This document shows positions 45,688 to 54,565 of a stretch of 64,000 nucleotides of DNA, in pieces. The first letter of the stretch is position 1, and each line of letters begins with the position of its first letter. Position numbers and translations under genes: made by a program. The stretch comes from Xanthomonas sp. DAR 80977 (GTDB lineage: Bacteria > Pseudomonadota > Gammaproteobacteria > Xanthomonadales > Xanthomonadaceae). The stretch covers positions 565,001 to 629,000 of the forward strand of contig NZ_CP162487.1 in assembly GCF_041240605.1 (NCBI RefSeq). Direction: 5' to 3'. The notes beneath the pieces were generated by a model that had not been told where the DNA came from, made no database searches, and saw only the letters and a program-made list of their open reading frames with translations.

Positions 45688-45777
45688 CAGCGGCTCCATG
45701 CGGCGCCGGCCTCTGCTTTCGCCCCTGCTTTTGCCTTTGCTCTTACCATTCCCGAATCCCCAATCCCGAATCCCGGC
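45657..45777. repeat. GGGATT-type inverted repeat overlapping the tsaD 3' end
   Basis: The left run (GGGATTCGGGATTGGGGATT and on, 45657-45685) lies inside tsaD and provides its last codons; the right inverted run (ATTCCCGAATCCCCAATCCC and on) ends at about 45777, just before folB. The arms can pair into a long hairpin with a loop of about 60 bases. It is a relative of the element at 31672-31755. Confidence 0.78.
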
Positions 45778-45782
45778 CCCCA

Positions 45783-46142
45783 ATGGATAAAGTCTTCATA
45801 GAAGGTCTAGAGATCGACGCGCTGATCGGCATCTACGATTGGGAGCGGCGCATTCGGCAGACGCTGCGCTTCGATCTGGAGATGGGCTTCGACAACCGCG
45901 TGCCGGCGGCCAGCGACGACATCGCCGATACGCTCAACTACAAGGCGGTCAGCAAGCGCCTGGTGGAACTGGTCGAGCAGTCCGATTTCGGCCTGGTGGA
46001 GACGCTGGCCGAGCGCTGCGCGGCCGCGGTGCTGGCCGAGTTCGACGTGCGCTGGCTGCGCCTGAAGCTGAGCAAGCCGGGTGCGGTGCGCGGCGCGCAG
46101 GCGGTGGGCGTGATCATCGAACGCAGCCGCGACGCCGGCTGA
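45783..46142 (+). CDS. folB: Dihydroneopterin aldolase
   Basis: A 119-residue folate-pathway enzyme that converts 7,8-dihydroneopterin to 6-hydroxymethyl-dihydropterin and glycolaldehyde. The start MDKVFIEGLEIDALIGIYDWERR, the central DTLNYKAVSKRLVELVE with FGLVETLAER (Glu active site) and the lysine-bearing LKLSKPGAV are all typical. It follows tsaD in the same direction, separated by the repeat hairpin. Confidence 0.95.
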   Translation: MDKVFIEGLEIDALIGIYDWERRIRQTLRFDLEMGFDNRVPAASDDIADTLNYKAVSKRLVELVEQSDFGLVETLAERCAAAVLAEFDVRWLRLKLSKPGAVRGAQAVGVIIERSRDAG

Positions 46143-46256
46143 GCGCGTTCCGCCGCGGCGTCGCAGCCGCTTGACGCTCATTCCGGTTCCGGGCATGTTG
46201 CTGTGCAACGCAACACTTGGCCGCTCGCGCTCGGTGGCGTACGACGACGGGGCACG

Positions 46257-47705
46257 ATGGACTGGAGCAAGTACCGCACGGCCACCTACGACGAGCTGAT
46301 CCAGGCAGATGGTCAGCCGCGTCCCGCCGCCCGCCGGGTCATCGAATACCTGTCCAGCCTGTCCGGCCGCGAACTGTCCGAGCGCCAGCTCGCCGCCGAT
46401 GTCGCCGCACGGGTCATGGGCATCACCTTCACCGTCTATTCCGACGGCCGCAACGTCGACCGCACGCTGCCGTTCGACCTGATCCCGCGGGTGATCCCGC
46501 TGCGCGAATGGCAGCGCACCGAGGCCGGGCTGAAGCAGCGCATGCGCGCGCTCAACCTGTTCATCGGCGACGTCTACGGCGCGCAGCGCATCGTCAAGGA
46601 CAAGGTGTTCCCGGCGATGCTGCTGGAGCATTCGGTGAACTTCCGCCCGCAATGCGTGGGCATCACCCCGGCGCTGGGGGTGTGGGCGCATATCTGCGGC
46701 TCGGACCTGGTGCGCGACGCCGACGGCACGCTGTACGCGCTGGAGGACAACCTGCGCATTCCCAGCGGCGTGTCGTACATGCTGGAAAACCGCATGGTCG
46801 CCAAGCGCGTGTTTCCCGAGCTGTTCGAGACCAGCGCGATCCTGCCGGTGGACGAGTATCCGGCGCAGCTGTACGACACCCTGGCCGCGCTGTCGCCGCG
46901 CCCCGGCGACCAGCCGGTGATCGCGCTGCTGACCCCGGGCATCTTCAACAGCGCCTATTTCGAGCACGCCTACCTGGCGCAGGCGATGGGCATCGAGCTG
47001 GTCGAGGGCGACGACCTGTTCGTGGCCGACGACGACTGCACCTACATGCGCACCATCTACGGGCCGCGCCGGGTCGACGTGATCTACCGCCGGGTCGACG
47101 ACCTGTTCATCGACCCGGAGGTGTTCCACCCCGATTCGGTGCTCGGCGTGCCCGGGCTGATCCGCAGCTGGCGCGCCGGCAAGGTGGCGCTGGCCAACGC
47201 GCCGGGCGCCGGCGTGGCCGACGACAAGGTGGTGTTCGCCTACGTGCCGAAGATGATCCGCTACTACCTGGACGAGGAGCCGATCCTGCCCAACGTGCCC
47301 AGCTACCTGTGCCACGACGACAAGGACCGCCAGTACGTGCTCGAGCACCTCGACCAGCTGGTGGTGAAGCCGGCCAACGAATCCGGCGGCTACGGCATGC
47401 TGATCGGGCCGCGCTCGACCAAGCGCCAGCGCGAGGAGTTCCGCAAGCTGATCCAGGCCGATCCGCGCAACTACATGGCGCAGCCGACGCTGGGCCTGTC
47501 CACCGCGCCGATCGTGACCGAGGTCGGCCCGTCGGCGCGGCATCTGGACCTGCGCCCGTTCATCCTGTCGCGCGAGGACGTCTACGTCACCACCGGCGGG
47601 CTGACCCGGGTGGCGATGGAAGAGGGCTCGCTGGTGGTCAATTCCTCGCAGGGCGGCGGCGCCAAGGACACCTGGGTGGTGGACCTGGACGAGGAGCTCG
47701 ACTGA
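46257..47705 (+). CDS. Circularly permuted ATP-grasp protein (CP_ATPgrasp type)
   Basis: A 482-residue protein of the circularly permuted ATP-grasp family (older name DUF404/DUF407). Visible motifs: LIPRVIPLREW, LNLFIGDVYG, ALEDNLRIPSGVSYMLENR, LLTPGIFNSAYFEHAYLAQAMGIELVEGDDL, VDVIYRRVDDLFIDPEVF, and the nucleotide-binding block LVVKPANESGGYGMLIGP. The family is predicted to form peptide or amide bonds with ATP, but no substrate is established. The ATG at 46257 (MDWSKYRTATYDELI) is the family start. It is coupled to the alpha-E gene by overlapping stop/start. Confidence 0.9.
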   Translation: MDWSKYRTATYDELIQADGQPRPAARRVIEYLSSLSGRELSERQLAADVAARVMGITFTVYSDGRNVDRTLPFDLIPRVIPLREWQRTEAGLKQRMRALNLFIGDVYGAQRIVKDKVFPAMLLEHSVNFRPQCVGITPALGVWAHICGSDLVRDADGTLYALEDNLRIPSGVSYMLENRMVAKRVFPELFETSAILPVDEYPAQLYDTLAALSPRPGDQPVIALLTPGIFNSAYFEHAYLAQAMGIELVEGDDLFVADDDCTYMRTIYGPRRVDVIYRRVDDLFIDPEVFHPDSVLGVPGLIRSWRAGKVALANAPGAGVADDKVVFAYVPKMIRYYLDEEPILPNVPSYLCHDDKDRQYVLEHLDQLVVKPANESGGYGMLIGPRSTKRQREEFRKLIQADPRNYMAQPTLGLSTAPIVTEVGPSARHLDLRPFILSREDVYVTTGGLTRVAMEEGSLVVNSSQGGGAKDTWVVDLDEELD

Positions 47706-48646
47706 TGCTCTCGCGCGTCGCCGACAACCTCTACTGGTTCAGCCGCTACGTGCGCCGCGCCGAGACCACCGCGCGGCTGGTCGGCGTGGGCAGCCTGCTG
47801 CAGCTGGACCTGCCGCGCTCGGTGCGTTTCGCCTGGCGGCCGATGATCGACACGGTCGGCGCCGGCGAGATCTTCAACATCTGGTTCCCGAACGCCGGCG
47901 ACGACGTCGGCGACGCCGACGTGGTGCGTTTCCTGCTGCTGGACGAGCGCAATCCGTCCTCGCTGCGCAGTTCGGCGCGGCAGGCGCGCGAACTGCTGCG
48001 CGGCATCCGCGACACGCTGCCGCAGGAAGTGTGGGAGGCGGTCAACGACCTGCACCTGTACATCGACGCCAACGGCGAGCGCAGCGTCGGCCGCCGCTAC
48101 CGGATGGAGTTCCTCGGCCACGTCACCGACGCCTGCCTGAAGGTGTCCGGGCTGCTGACCGCCAACGTCAGCCGCGACATCGGCTTCCAGTTCCTGCGCC
48201 TGGGCACGGCGATCGAACAGGCCGACATGACCACGCGCATCATCGACGCCGGCGCCTCGGGCCTGATCACCCCGCGCAAGGCCGACGACCTGGAGGCCTA
48301 CCAGAACATGCAGTGGATGAGCGTGCTGCGCTCGCTGGCCGCCTACCAGATGTACCGGCGCCACGTGCGCCAGCGCGTCACCGGCGAGCACGCGCTGCGC
48401 TTCCTGCTGCAGAACAACGATTTCCCGCGCAGCGTGCATTTCTGCCTGACCCGCGCCCAGCACATCCTGCCGACCATGCCGCCGCGGCCGAACGTGGAGC
48501 GCGCGCTGATGCGGATCAACGGGCTGGTGCGCAACGCCGACCCGGCCTACCTGGCGCGGCACAACCCGGCGGAGTTCATGGACGAGATCCAGACCCACCT
48601 GGGCTATCTGCACAGCGCGATCGCCGAGGCCTATTTCAGTTCGTGA
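47705..48646 (+). CDS. Alpha-E domain protein (DUF403)
   Basis: A 313-residue, all-helical protein starting MLSRVADNLYWFSRYVRRAETTAR, the alpha-E signature, with RYRMEFLGHVTDACLKVSGLL and FLRLGTAIEQADMTTRIID further on. The family is nearly always encoded beside a CP_ATPgrasp gene, often with a transglutaminase-like protein as third member; I see no such third gene directly next to it here. Its ATG overlaps the ATP-grasp stop (TGATG). Its biochemical role is unknown. Confidence 0.88.
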   Translation: MLSRVADNLYWFSRYVRRAETTARLVGVGSLLQLDLPRSVRFAWRPMIDTVGAGEIFNIWFPNAGDDVGDADVVRFLLLDERNPSSLRSSARQARELLRGIRDTLPQEVWEAVNDLHLYIDANGERSVGRRYRMEFLGHVTDACLKVSGLLTANVSRDIGFQFLRLGTAIEQADMTTRIIDAGASGLITPRKADDLEAYQNMQWMSVLRSLAAYQMYRRHVRQRVTGEHALRFLLQNNDFPRSVHFCLTRAQHILPTMPPRPNVERALMRINGLVRNADPAYLARHNPAEFMDEIQTHLGYLHSAIAEAYFSS

Positions 48647-48999
48647 GCGGGGCACGGCCGGCGCGCCGCCGGTCGGGGCGGCGGCCGGCCGGGTGTATGG
48701 AGGCGGGGTGTCGCAGGGTGGTTGAGACGCAATCCGGCATCGGTCGAGGGCGCGGCACTGCCGCGAGCGCGGCCGCGTCTGTCGGTGCGACCTGCCCGCG
48801 GCGGCTGGCGCGGGGCTGCCCTGCATGCGCCGCAAACGATTGGGCGACGGGATTCGGGGGCGTATGGGACGATCGGCAGCGCCGGCTGGCGGCCGTAGAC
48901 ACTGTTCCTGAATAGGCGGATCCGGCGCCGGCATTTGCTCTTTCGTCTGGCCGGAGAGCTAGAATTGACGGCTATGTAAACGTTTTCTCAAAGGACCCC
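48647..48999. other. 353-base gap upstream of the GH3 gene
   Basis: No gene is apparent. The last 30 bases hold a LacI-type operator (listed separately) and a TTGACG box at 48965 that could be the -35 of the GH3 promoter. No terminator for the alpha-E gene is obvious. Confidence 0.4.
48974..48990 (+). promoter_or_regulatory. LacI-family operator candidate upstream of GH3
   Basis: ATGTAAACGTTTTCTCA has the central AAACGTTT of many LacI/GalR sites, with flanks that are partly symmetrical. It lies 10 bases before the GH3 ATG and would block its transcription or translation start. No LacI-type gene is within the window. Confidence 0.5.
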
Positions 49000-51177
49000 A
49001 TGGCTTCGGATCGTATCGAATCGCTCATCGCCCGCATGACCGTCGAAGAGAAGGTCGGCCAGCTCGGCGTCTTCGCCGACATGGTGCGCCCGTTCGCGCC
49101 GGACGTGAATCCGGAAGCGAACGTCAGCAATGCCGACGAGGTGCTGCAGCAGGTGCGCGCCGGCCTGGTCGGCTCGCTGTTCAACGGCGTGGGCGCCGAC
49201 CTGGGGCGGCGGATCCAGCAGACCGCGCTGGAAGAGAGCCGCCTGGGCATTCCGGTGATCCTGGCCGCGGACGTGATCCACGGCATGCGCACCGTGTTCC
49301 CGATCCCGCTGGGCGAGGCCGCCAGCTTCGAGCCGGAACTGGCCGAGCGCACCGCGCGCGCCACCGCGATCGAAGCCACCGCCGCCGGCATCCACTGGAC
49401 CTATGCGCCGGCGGTGGACATCGCCCGCGACCAGCGCTGGGGCCGCGGCGCCGAGGGCGCCGGCGAGGACGTGGTGCTGGGCTGCGCGTTCGCCGCCGCG
49501 CGCGTGCGCGGCTTCCAGGGCCCGGACCTGCGCGCGCACGACGCGCTGCTGGCCACGCCCAAGCACTTCGCCGCGTATGGCGCGGTCGCCGCGGGCATGG
49601 AATACAACAGCGTGGACATCGCCCCGCAGACCCTGCGCGACGTGCACCTGCCGCCGTTCCAGGCCGCGTTCGGCGCCGGCGCATTGAGCGTGATGACCTC
49701 GTTCAACGACATCAACGGCGTGCCGGCCAGCGCCAACCACGAACTGCTGACCGAGATCCTGCGCGGCGAATGGAAGTTCCCCGGCGTGGTGATCTCCGAC
49801 TACACCGCCGACATGGAGCTGATCGCGCACGGCTATGCGGCCGACGAGCGCGACGCGACCAAGAAGGCGTTCCTGGCCGGCATGGACATGAGCATGCAGA
49901 GCGGCTTCTACGCCGCGCACCTGCCGTCGCTGGTGGCCGACGGCGAAGTGCCGATGGCCGCGCTGGACGAGGCGGTGCGGCGGGTGCTGGCGCTGAAGGA
50001 AACCATCGGCCTGTTCGACGATCCGTACCGTTCGCTGGACCCGCAGCGCGAGGCCGACCAGTCGCACATCGCCGCGCACGACGCGCTGTCGCGCGATGCC
50101 GCGCGGCGCTCGATCGTGCTGCTGAAGAACGACGGCGAGGTGCTGCCGCTGCGCAAGCGCGGGCAGGCCATCGCGCTGATCGGGCCGTTCGTGCAGGACC
50201 GCGAGAACATCGAGGGCTGCTGGACGCTGTTCGGCGACAAGACCCGCTACGTGACCCTGGAAGCGGGCGTGCGCGCGGCGCTGGAGGATGGCGACGCGCT
50301 GAGCGTGGTGCCGGGCTGCGAGCTGGAAGCGCCGCTGGACGGCGGCATCGAGGCCGCGGTGGCGGCCGCGCGCGCCGCCGACGTGGCGGTGCTGGCGCTG
50401 GGCGAGCCGCAGCGCTACAGCGGCGAGGCGCAGTCGCGCACGCAGATCGTGCTGCCGCCGGCGCAGCAGGCGCTGGCCGAGGCGGTCGCCGCCACCGGCA
50501 CGCCGCTGGTGGTGCTGCTGCGCAACGGCCGCGCGCTGGCGCTGCAGGGCGCGGTGCGCGACGCGGCGGCGATCGCGGTGACCTGGTACCTGGGCACGCA
50601 GACCGGCCCGGCGGTGGCCGACGTGCTGTTCGGCGACTACAACCCGTCGGCGCGGTTGCCGGTCAGCTTCCCGCTCGATCCGGGCCAGCAGCCCTACTTC
50701 TACAACCACGCGCGCACCGGCCGCCCGGAACTGCCGACGATGAGCGAGTTCAAGGCGCGCTGGCGCGAGATCCCGAACGCGCCGCTGTACCCGTTCGGCC
50801 ACGGCATCGGCTACACCCGTTTCGCCTACGGCGCGCCGCAGCTGGATCGCACCCGCCTGGGCTGGGACGAGACGCTGACCGTGACCACCCGCATCGACAA
50901 CGTCGGCGAGCGCGAGGGCGAGGAGGTGGTGCAGCTGTACGTGCACGACCGCGTCGCCAGCCGGGTGCGCCCGGTGCGCGAACTGAAGGGCTTCCGCAAG
51001 GTGCGGCTGGCGCCGGGGCAGGGCCTGGACGTGGTGTTCACCCTGGACCGCCGCACGCTGGCCTTCAGCGGCCGCGATGGCCGCTTCGAGGCCGAGCCGG
51101 GGCAGTTCGACCTGTGGGTCTGCGCGTCCTCGGCCAGCGGCGAATCGGTCGGCTTCGAGCTGCTGCCGCCGGCCTGA
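49000..51177 (+). CDS. GH3-family beta-glucosidase, cytoplasmic type
   Basis: A 725-residue glycosidase with the GH3 N-terminal barrel, a C-terminal alpha/beta sandwich and a fibronectin-III-like end (NVGEREGEEVVQLYVHDR). The nucleophile is Asp267 in VISDYTADMELI; the substrate-binding TPKHFAAYG and the DIARDQRWGRGAE(G)AGED motif are intact. The start MASDRIESLIARMTVEEKVGQLG lacks a signal peptide, although most BglX relatives are periplasmic, so this is probably cytoplasmic and works on imported oligosaccharides or glucosides. The operator just upstream suggests sugar-induced control. Confidence 0.92.
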   Translation: MASDRIESLIARMTVEEKVGQLGVFADMVRPFAPDVNPEANVSNADEVLQQVRAGLVGSLFNGVGADLGRRIQQTALEESRLGIPVILAADVIHGMRTVFPIPLGEAASFEPELAERTARATAIEATAAGIHWTYAPAVDIARDQRWGRGAEGAGEDVVLGCAFAAARVRGFQGPDLRAHDALLATPKHFAAYGAVAAGMEYNSVDIAPQTLRDVHLPPFQAAFGAGALSVMTSFNDINGVPASANHELLTEILRGEWKFPGVVISDYTADMELIAHGYAADERDATKKAFLAGMDMSMQSGFYAAHLPSLVADGEVPMAALDEAVRRVLALKETIGLFDDPYRSLDPQREADQSHIAAHDALSRDAARRSIVLLKNDGEVLPLRKRGQAIALIGPFVQDRENIEGCWTLFGDKTRYVTLEAGVRAALEDGDALSVVPGCELEAPLDGGIEAAVAAARAADVAVLALGEPQRYSGEAQSRTQIVLPPAQQALAEAVAATGTPLVVLLRNGRALALQGAVRDAAAIAVTWYLGTQTGPAVADVLFGDYNPSARLPVSFPLDPGQQPYFYNHARTGRPELPTMSEFKARWREIPNAPLYPFGHGIGYTRFAYGAPQLDRTRLGWDETLTVTTRIDNVGEREGEEVVQLYVHDRVASRVRPVRELKGFRKVRLAPGQGLDVVFTLDRRTLAFSGRDGRFEAEPGQFDLWVCASSASGESVGFELLPPA

Positions 51178-51378
51178 GACCTGCATGCGGGCGCCCAGGG
51201 CACGGGCGTCCGGGCGGCGCCTGCCGGCGCCGCCGCTGCATCGCATTGCGTGCGGCAGACCCGTCTACGTTGCGCGAACGCCGCGCGTGACCGCGACCAC
51301 GGCTTGGCCGCTGCATGCTTGCCGTCAACGCCGGGTTTGCTAGGTTCGCCCTTCGACCCCATCCGATAGGTGCACGTC

Positions 51379-52524
51379 ATGCAACGTACTCCCCTGGGTT
51401 TGGCCTGTGCAGTGATAGTGAGCCTGGCGATCTCCGCCGCGCAGGCGGCGCCGGCCGCCAAGAGCGCCGAACGGCGCGGCGATTGGCCGTTCTCGGCGAC
51501 GCCGTTCGCCACCTTCAACGAACCCTGGGCGATGAGCTTCCTGCCCGACGGCAGCGCGCTGATCAGCGAAAAGGGCGGCACGCTCAAGCGCTTCGATCCG
51601 GCCAGCGGCCGCACCGGCACGGTCAGCGGCGTGCCCGCGGTCGCCTACGGCGGCCAGGGCGGTTTCGGCGACGTGCTGCCGCATCCGGGCTTCGCCCAGA
51701 ACGGCCTGGTCTACCTGAGCTATGCCGAGGCCGGCAGCGGCGATACCCGCGGCGGCGCGGTGGCGCGCGCCAAGCTGACCCTGGACGGCGATGGCGGCGG
51801 CACGTTGTCGCAGATGAAGGTGATCTGGCGCCAGCAGCCCAAGGTCTCCGGCAACGGCCATTACGGCCATCGCCTGGCGTTCGGGCCCGACCGCAAGCTG
51901 TGGATCAGTTCCAGCGAACGGCAGAAGTTCGATCCGGCGCAGGACATGAGCGGCAACCTGGGCAAGATCGTGCGCCTCAACGACGACGGCAGCGTGCCGG
52001 CCGACAATCCGTTCGCGCGCCGTGGCGGCGTGGCCGCGCAGGTGTGGTCGCTGGGCCACCGCAACGTGCTCGGCCTGGCCTTCGACGCCAACGGCCAGCT
52101 GTGGGAACACGAGATGGGTCCGGCCGGCGGCGACGAACTGAACCTGATCCAGCGTGGCGCCAACTACGGCTATCCGATCGTGTCCAACGGCGACCACTAC
52201 GACGGCCGGCCGATTCCCGACCACTCCACGCGCCCGGAATTCGCCGCGCCCAAGGTCAGCTGGACGCCGGTGATCTCGCCGGCCGGATTCGTCATCTACA
52301 GCGGCAGCACGTTCCCGCAATGGCGCGGCAACGGCTTCATCGGCGGGCTGTCCTCGCAGTCGCTGGTGCGGATCGAGTTCAACGGCGAGAGCGCCAGCGA
52401 AGCGGCCCGCTACGACATGGGCAAGCGCATCCGCGAGGTGGAACAGGGCCCGGATGGCGCGCTATGGCTGCTGGAGGACGGCAGCGGCGGACGCCTGCTG
52501 AAATTGCAGCCGGTGGAGAGCTGA
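51379..52524 (+). CDS. PQQ-dependent soluble aldose/sugar dehydrogenase
   Basis: A 381-residue exported protein with a signal peptide (ending AQAAPA) and a six-bladed beta-propeller of the glucose/sorbosone dehydrogenase family (GSDH). Typical stretches are NEPWAMSFLPDGSALISEK, GGQGGFGDVLPHPGF, GNGHYGHRLAFGPD (catalytic His region), GHRNVLGLAF and HEMGPAGGDELNLIQRGANYGYP. It should oxidise aldoses in the periplasm with PQQ and pass electrons to the respiratory chain. The ATG at 51379 is preferred to GTG 51370. Confidence 0.9.
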   Translation: MQRTPLGLACAVIVSLAISAAQAAPAAKSAERRGDWPFSATPFATFNEPWAMSFLPDGSALISEKGGTLKRFDPASGRTGTVSGVPAVAYGGQGGFGDVLPHPGFAQNGLVYLSYAEAGSGDTRGGAVARAKLTLDGDGGGTLSQMKVIWRQQPKVSGNGHYGHRLAFGPDRKLWISSSERQKFDPAQDMSGNLGKIVRLNDDGSVPADNPFARRGGVAAQVWSLGHRNVLGLAFDANGQLWEHEMGPAGGDELNLIQRGANYGYPIVSNGDHYDGRPIPDHSTRPEFAAPKVSWTPVISPAGFVIYSGSTFPQWRGNGFIGGLSSQSLVRIEFNGESASEAARYDMGKRIREVEQGPDGALWLLEDGSGGRLLKLQPVES

Positions 52525-52934
52525 GCGAGCGGGTGGATTTTCTGTCGGCGCACCGTGTGGGGTTGGTGCGCCGATGGGGGCGCTTGTCTTGTGAGACCTT
52601 GGGGCGGCGCTTTACCTGACTGCGCAGTTGGGAGTAGTCACGGCTCCGATGGATTCCCGAGCCGTCGAGGTTTCAGGCTCCGTTCGTCGCGGCTGAAGCC
52701 GCTCCTACAGGTGGCGGTCGCAGGCCGATGGGAGTGGCCGGAACGCTAACGCTCTTGTGTAGGAGGGGCTTCAGCCCCGACCTAACGCATCCGTACGAGA
52801 TGGATGCTGCCATCCCGCGAGATGCCTGAAATCTCCTGCAAGCCAAGCGCGGATCCAATGCGCCACGGCATCCGCGCCGGCCCGCAGGGCACGCCGACGC
52901 AACGGCGACGGCAACCCGCGATCGCGTTCCTGCC
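52525..52934. other. 410-base gap with REP units
   Basis: Besides the REP pair at 52686-52781 I see no gene, no clear terminator and no promoter in this stretch between two convergent genes. Confidence 0.45.
52686..52781. repeat. REP units in tail-to-tail order
   Basis: GTCGCGGCTGAAGCCGCTCCTAC (52686-52708) is followed after about 50 bases by GTAGGAGGGGCTTCAGCCCCGAC (52759-52781). This order (CTAC first, GTAG second) is opposite to the other pairs in the window. The second unit has a GGGGC/GCCCC stem. Confidence 0.8.
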
Positions 52935-53240
52935 TCAATCCTGACCGGCGCGCTCCCACGCGCGGCGCACCGCATGCCGCGCCTTGCTCCAGCTCAGGGT
53001 CTGCGAGCCCTTGGTGCTGTCCCAGTCGCGGTGCAGTTCCGCCTCGACCTGCTCGTAGGCGCGGGTCAGGTTGCGGATGCGCGCCTCGTGCCCGGCGTGG
53101 TAGGCCGGCTCGTAGTCCTCGAAGCGCTCGCCCTCGCTGTAGTAGGGCTCCTCGGCGAAGCGCTCGCGCCAGTATTGCGAGACGAGGCTGCGGTCGTCGT
53201 CGTTGGGTTCGCGGCCGGGAATCTGATAAGGGACGCTCAT
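52935..53240 (-). CDS. Conserved hypothetical protein, acidic/aromatic, stress-associated type
   Basis: A 101-residue soluble protein, MSVPYQIPGREPNDDDRSLVSQYWRER and on. The central YYSEGERFEDYEPAYHAGHEAR and the end DWDSTKGSQTLSWSKARHAVRRAWER resemble a short motif (EDYEPAYRYG with a later DW and W) found in general stress proteins of proteobacteria. I see no catalytic or metal site. Function unknown. It reads away from a DUF1453-type gene. Confidence 0.75.
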   Translation of the reverse strand: MSVPYQIPGREPNDDDRSLVSQYWRERFAEEPYYSEGERFEDYEPAYHAGHEARIRNLTRAYEQVEAELHRDWDSTKGSQTLSWSKARHAVRRAWERAGQD

Positions 53241-53429
53241 CGGTGTCTCCTGCGGGAATGTGGCGTCCGACGTTAGCGATGGCGCCGTTAATGCGGGTCC
53301 AGCGCTGCGTGATCGGGGCATGAAGCGTGCGGCGGCGGTTCACGTTCCGCAGCCCCCAGCGCCGCTACGCGGGCAGCCGCGAATGGATTACGATCCGGCA
53401 ACGCCGCTCGTCCCCCTCCGCAGGTTCCC

Positions 53430-53942
53430 ATGGCCGCTAACGGTATCGCCTTGCTCACCCCGTACCTGGCCACCGCCGGCATCGGCTGGCTGTACTACCG
53501 GCGCATCCGCCGCTATTTCGGCCGCCAGCCGTGGCAGCCGCGGCGCACCGTGGCGCGATTGCTGCTGCTGGCGCTGGCGACGGCAGGCTTGAGCTATCTG
53601 GCGGCGGTGTTGCCGCCGGTGCGGCTGGGCATGGGGTTGGGGGTGCTGGCCGGTGCGGCGCTGGGCGCCTTCGCCCTGCATCACACCCGCATCGAATTGC
53701 TCGATGGCCGCCGCTACTACACGCCCAATCCGTGGATCGGCGCCGGACTCAGCGTGCTGCTGATCGGGCGCCTGGCCTGGCGCTGGGCCAGCGGCGCGTT
53801 TTCCGGCGGCAGCGCGCAATCGCTGCAGAATGCCAGCCCGCTGACCCTGGCCATCGCCGCGGCGCTGATCTCCTACTCGCTGGTGCACAGCGGCGGCCTG
53901 CTGCTGCGCATGCGCGCGCTGGCGCCGGCGCAGGTGTCCTAG
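53430..53942 (+). CDS. DUF1453-like integral membrane protein
   Basis: A 170-residue protein with four to five transmembrane helices (for example LLTPYLATAGIGWLYYRRIRRYFG and LGMGLGVLAGAALGAFALHHTRIEL) and a YYTPNPWIGAGLSVLLIGRLAWRW segment. It resembles DUF1453, a family without known activity. It is convergent with the glycine-zipper gene and appears to stand alone. Confidence 0.75.
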   Translation: MAANGIALLTPYLATAGIGWLYYRRIRRYFGRQPWQPRRTVARLLLLALATAGLSYLAAVLPPVRLGMGLGVLAGAALGAFALHHTRIELLDGRRYYTPNPWIGAGLSVLLIGRLAWRWASGAFSGGSAQSLQNASPLTLAIAAALISYSLVHSGGLLLRMRALAPAQVS

Positions 53943-53981
53943 CTGGGCGATCGTCGCCGGCCTACGACACGCAGGGCCGCG

Positions 53982-54479
53982 TCATTGCGCGGCCGCGGCG
54001 GACTCGTAGGGCAGCGCGGTCGTGCCGGCCGCGCGCAGTGCCGCGTCGGCGGCGTCCAGTTGCGCGGCGTCGCCTTCGACCACCAGCAGGATCCGGCCGG
54101 CCTCGATCTCTTCCTCGAAGTTGCGCCGCACCGGGTCCGGCACGGTGGCGCCGACCAGGGCCGAAGACCAGCTGCCGACCAGCGCGCCGGCGATCGCCAT
54201 CACTCCCGCGCCGGCCAGGGTGATGCCCAGCGGCGGCACCGCGATCGCCGCCAGCCCGGCGAGCAGGCCGGCCGCGCCGCCGCCCAGCGCGCCGCGCGCG
54301 GCCGCCGGCAAGGTATCGGTCTTGACGTCCTTGCGGTCGTCGGGGATCGCCTCCAGTTCGATGTCGCCGCGCGCGATCAGCGACAGGTCGTCGTTGTCGA
54401 TGCCGGCGCTGCGCGCGGCTTGCAGGGCGCGGGTGGCGGTGGCCAAGTCGGGGGCGCTGTAGACATGGCGCAGTTTCAT
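53982..54479 (-). CDS. Glycine-zipper membrane protein of general-stress type
   Basis: A 165-residue protein with a soluble N-terminal part (MKLRHVYSAPDLATATRALQAARSAGIDNDDLSLIAR), a Gly/Ala-rich double helix with zipper spacing (about residues 65-115, GALGGGAAGLLAGLAA) and a soluble C-terminal part with LLVVEGDAAQLDAADAALRAAG. The layout matches DUF1269-like/general stress 17M-like proteins. Its ligand and partners are unknown. Confidence 0.8.
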   Translation of the reverse strand: MKLRHVYSAPDLATATRALQAARSAGIDNDDLSLIARGDIELEAIPDDRKDVKTDTLPAAARGALGGGAAGLLAGLAAIAVPPLGITLAGAGVMAIAGALVGSWSSALVGATVPDPVRRNFEEEIEAGRILLVVEGDAAQLDAADAALRAAGTTALPYESAAAAQ

Positions 54480-54565
54480 CGCGGACTCCGTCGCTGAGGC
54501 GGGCGTCCAGGGTCGAAGCGACGCGGTTACCCAGGCGTGACAGCGGCGCAACGCCGCGTGAAGGC

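Noticed and set aside
45384..46142. Longer start for folB at 45384
   Set aside because: The upstream part is an alternative frame of tsaD and of the repeat; MDKVFIEG is the family start.
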